Shown here in pieces: positions 14,780-15,506 of a stretch of 15,506 nucleotides of DNA. Positions within the stretch are counted from its first letter, which is position 1, and each line of letters opens with the position of its first letter. The notes beneath the pieces were generated by a model. It was given only the letters and a program-made list of their open reading frames with translations. It ran no database searches and was not told where the DNA came from. Position numbers and translations under genes: made by a program. The stretch is from JAGLQA01 sp023135565 (lineage in GTDB: Bacteria > Acidobacteriota > Aminicenantia > UBA2199). The stretch covers positions 1-15,506 of the forward strand of contig DAOWCY010000171.1 in NCBI GenBank assembly GCA_030639305.1. Reading direction: 5' to 3'.

Positions 14780-14807
14780 TGTTTTTTTTGACACGAAAAG
14801 AAGTTAA
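14769..14807 (+). pseudogene. Truncated VapC-like PIN toxin (12 codons)
   Basis: ATG 14769-14771 overlaps the antitoxin end by 11 nt, the normal arrangement in vapBC pairs. The frame reads MRDSVFFDTKRS and then TAA. VFFDT matches the PIN-domain entry, where the Asp is the first metal ligand and is normally followed by Asn and a long hydrophobic stretch. Nothing downstream resembles the rest of a PIN domain (usually about 130 residues). Within about 40 nt the sequence changes to simple T-rich DNA and then to intergenic repeat copy C. The toxin appears to have been lost by deletion. Confidence 0.55.
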
Positions 14808-14848
14808 GGATTATTAACCCCTTTGTTTGATGTTTTTTTGGGTTTCTC

Positions 14849-14903
14849 TTTTCGCTTCTAAATTATCAAAAGTTTGGCCCCCGGCAGGACCGCCGGAGGC
14901 AAG
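14849..14903 (+). repeat. Intergenic repeat, copy C, lacking the AT-rich hairpin
   Basis: It matches copy B from a shared CTTn-TAAATTAT lead-in through CAAAAGTTTGGCCCCCGGCAGG to CCGCCGGAGGCAAG. Exactly 23 nt, corresponding to 14286-14308 of copy B with the TGATC hairpin, are absent. Its 3' end abuts the tautomerase gene and contributes to its Shine-Dalgarno region. Confidence 0.78.
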
Positions 14904-14912
14904 GAGTTTTTT

Positions 14913-15131
14913 ATGCCTATAGTGACGATTAACATACTTGAAGGAAGGGACGGGGAGATCAAGAAGGAATTGATCAAAAATGTCACCGCCGCGATAACCG
15001 GCACGTTAAACGCGCCGGAGGAGAGTGTACGAGTTATTATCAACGAGATGTTGTATGAGGATTATGGGATAGCCGGTTTGCCGGTCAAGGAGTACCGGGA
15101 GAAGATAAAAGCGGGGGCCGATAGTCGATGA
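14913..15131 (+). CDS. 4-oxalocrotonate tautomerase-like protein
   Basis: This 72-residue protein is of the small tautomerase superfamily. It starts MPIVTINILEGR, so after Met removal Pro becomes the N-terminal catalytic base. That is why I choose ATG 14913 and not the upstream in-frame ATG at 14874 inside the repeat. The phrase ITGTLNAPEESVRVIINEM, ending near residue 49, fits the second conserved region, and the following YGIAG resembles the family's WGIGG. AAGGAG (14901-14906) lies 6 nt upstream, at the junction with repeat copy C. The substrate is unknown. Such proteins isomerise enols or unsaturated keto acids, and many have only promiscuous activity known. It stands alone with no catabolic genes nearby. 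Confidence 0.86.
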   Translation: MPIVTINILEGRDGEIKKELIKNVTAAITGTLNAPEESVRVIINEMLYEDYGIAGLPVKEYREKIKAGADSR

Positions 15132-15139
15132 GAAATCGT

Positions 15140-15322
15140 TTATGGCCGTAGATAATTTCTTTGTTTATCGTTAAAGCCTATTCCCCAGCAATTCTCTTTT
15201 TGAAAAATTTTTCCATAAATACTACTGAATTTTTCCTGTATAGAACCAGATATTCTACTGCGAAAATAATCTACCCCTTTTATAACATGTGACGGCAAGA
15301 AAAAAATGCCTGAAATATCCAT
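15140..15322 (-). CDS. Hypothetical small ORF (60 aa), doubtful
   Basis: The minus-strand frame starts at ATG 15322 and ends at 15140, convergent with the tautomerase gene. It fills most of an otherwise empty 320-nt stretch. An in-frame stop lies six codons upstream of the ATG and there is no Shine-Dalgarno. The peptide is mixed in composition (SHVIKGVDYFRSRISG, then ENCWGIGFNDKQRN) and looks more protein-like than a random frame, but I recognise no family. It could be a remnant of a longer gene. Confidence 0.22.
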   Translation of the reverse strand: MDISGIFFLPSHVIKGVDYFRSRISGSIQEKFSSIYGKIFQKENCWGIGFNDKQRNYLRP

Positions 15323-15354
15323 TAAAATAATTTCATTCTATATTCAAGTTGCGC

Positions 15355-15385
15355 CAAAGGGGTAAATCTAAAGTGGACCCCTTTG
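15355..15385. other. 9-bp perfect inverted repeat, possible insertion-sequence end
   Basis: CAAAGGGGT (15355-15363) and ACCCCTTTG (15377-15385) pair perfectly around a 13-nt loop. No T run follows on either side, so it is not a normal terminator. The phrase AAGTGGACCCCTTTGTCAAGACA resembles ends I recall from IS3-type elements. No transposase is visible before the window ends. Confidence 0.35.
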
Positions 15386-15454
15386 TCAAGACAGAAATTA
15401 ACTAAAGTTAAGCTTCTTATGCCTATATAATAATAAATAGGGGGGCGGTATTTT

Positions 15455-15506
15455 GTGGAAAACTTTACAATAACCGCATCCCTATTAGCTCTTCGGCCTG
15501 TTTTCA
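15455..15506 (+). CDS. Possible start of a gene cut by the right edge
   Basis: GTG at 15455 opens a frame to the window end (17 codons, starting VENFTITASLLALRP). A GGGGGGCGG stretch precedes it by about 6 nt and a TATAAT (15426-15431) lies about 24 nt before the start, without a clear -35. Too little is present to name a family. Confidence 0.28.
   Translation, partial: MENFTITASLLALRPVF

Noticed and set aside
14874..14912. Upstream ATG extending the tautomerase by 13 residues
   Set aside because: Catalysis needs Pro directly after the initiator Met, and the extension is translated repeat sequence.
1..15506. tRNA or rRNA genes and CRISPR arrays
   Set aside because: I saw no tRNA T-loop or acceptor pattern, no rRNA sequence, and no regularly spaced repeats with unique spacers. 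The repeats present are dispersed.

Overview
The window reads as chromosomal DNA of a bacterium of mid GC content, with sigma70-type promoters (TTGACA, 17 bp, TATAAT-like). The sequence alone does not fix a lineage. The fused membrane spermidine-synthase-like protein, the sulfatase-fold gene inside a translation operon and the many short intergenic repeats would fit an uncultured phylum such as Omnitrophota or a relative. That placement is a guess.

Layout. Positions 1-200 look like the 5' part of a group II intron/reverse-transcriptase type element running leftward off the edge. A strong promoter (217-245) then drives an 859-residue fused membrane/spermidine synthase-like/TPR protein (251-2830). 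A minus-strand group follows, read from about 6400 down to 2952. It holds a structured leader, a 72-residue Cys/His-rich protein of unknown function, an LsrF-like class I aldolase/thiolase, a zinc-dependent medium-chain dehydrogenase, a possible 46-residue small protein and a CDP-alcohol phosphatidyltransferase.

A divergent promoter pair (6408-6436 minus, 6471-6499 plus) separates this group from a six-gene plus-strand operon: ispH, rpsA, a HIT-domain nucleotide hydrolase/phosphorylase, a membrane-anchored sulfatase-fold enzyme, hisS and aspS. Every adjacent pair in this operon overlaps, by 32, 4, 4, 4 and 22 nt. It links isoprenoid synthesis, ribosomal protein S1, dinucleotide clean-up and two aminoacyl-tRNA synthetases.

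Positions 14213-15506 are accessory in character. They hold a repeat copy interrupted by a 122-bp palindromic insert with a perfect 10-bp target duplication, an intact VapB-like antitoxin whose VapC toxin is cut to 12 codons, another repeat copy, a 4-oxalocrotonate tautomerase-like gene, and a poorly understood right end.

The most interesting unexplained signals are the structured leader of the minus-strand group (6287-6401), the intergenic repeat family with its nested insert, the orphaned antitoxin, and two strong promoters placed so close to their start codons that the mRNAs should be leaderless or nearly so. No tRNA, rRNA or CRISPR array was seen.
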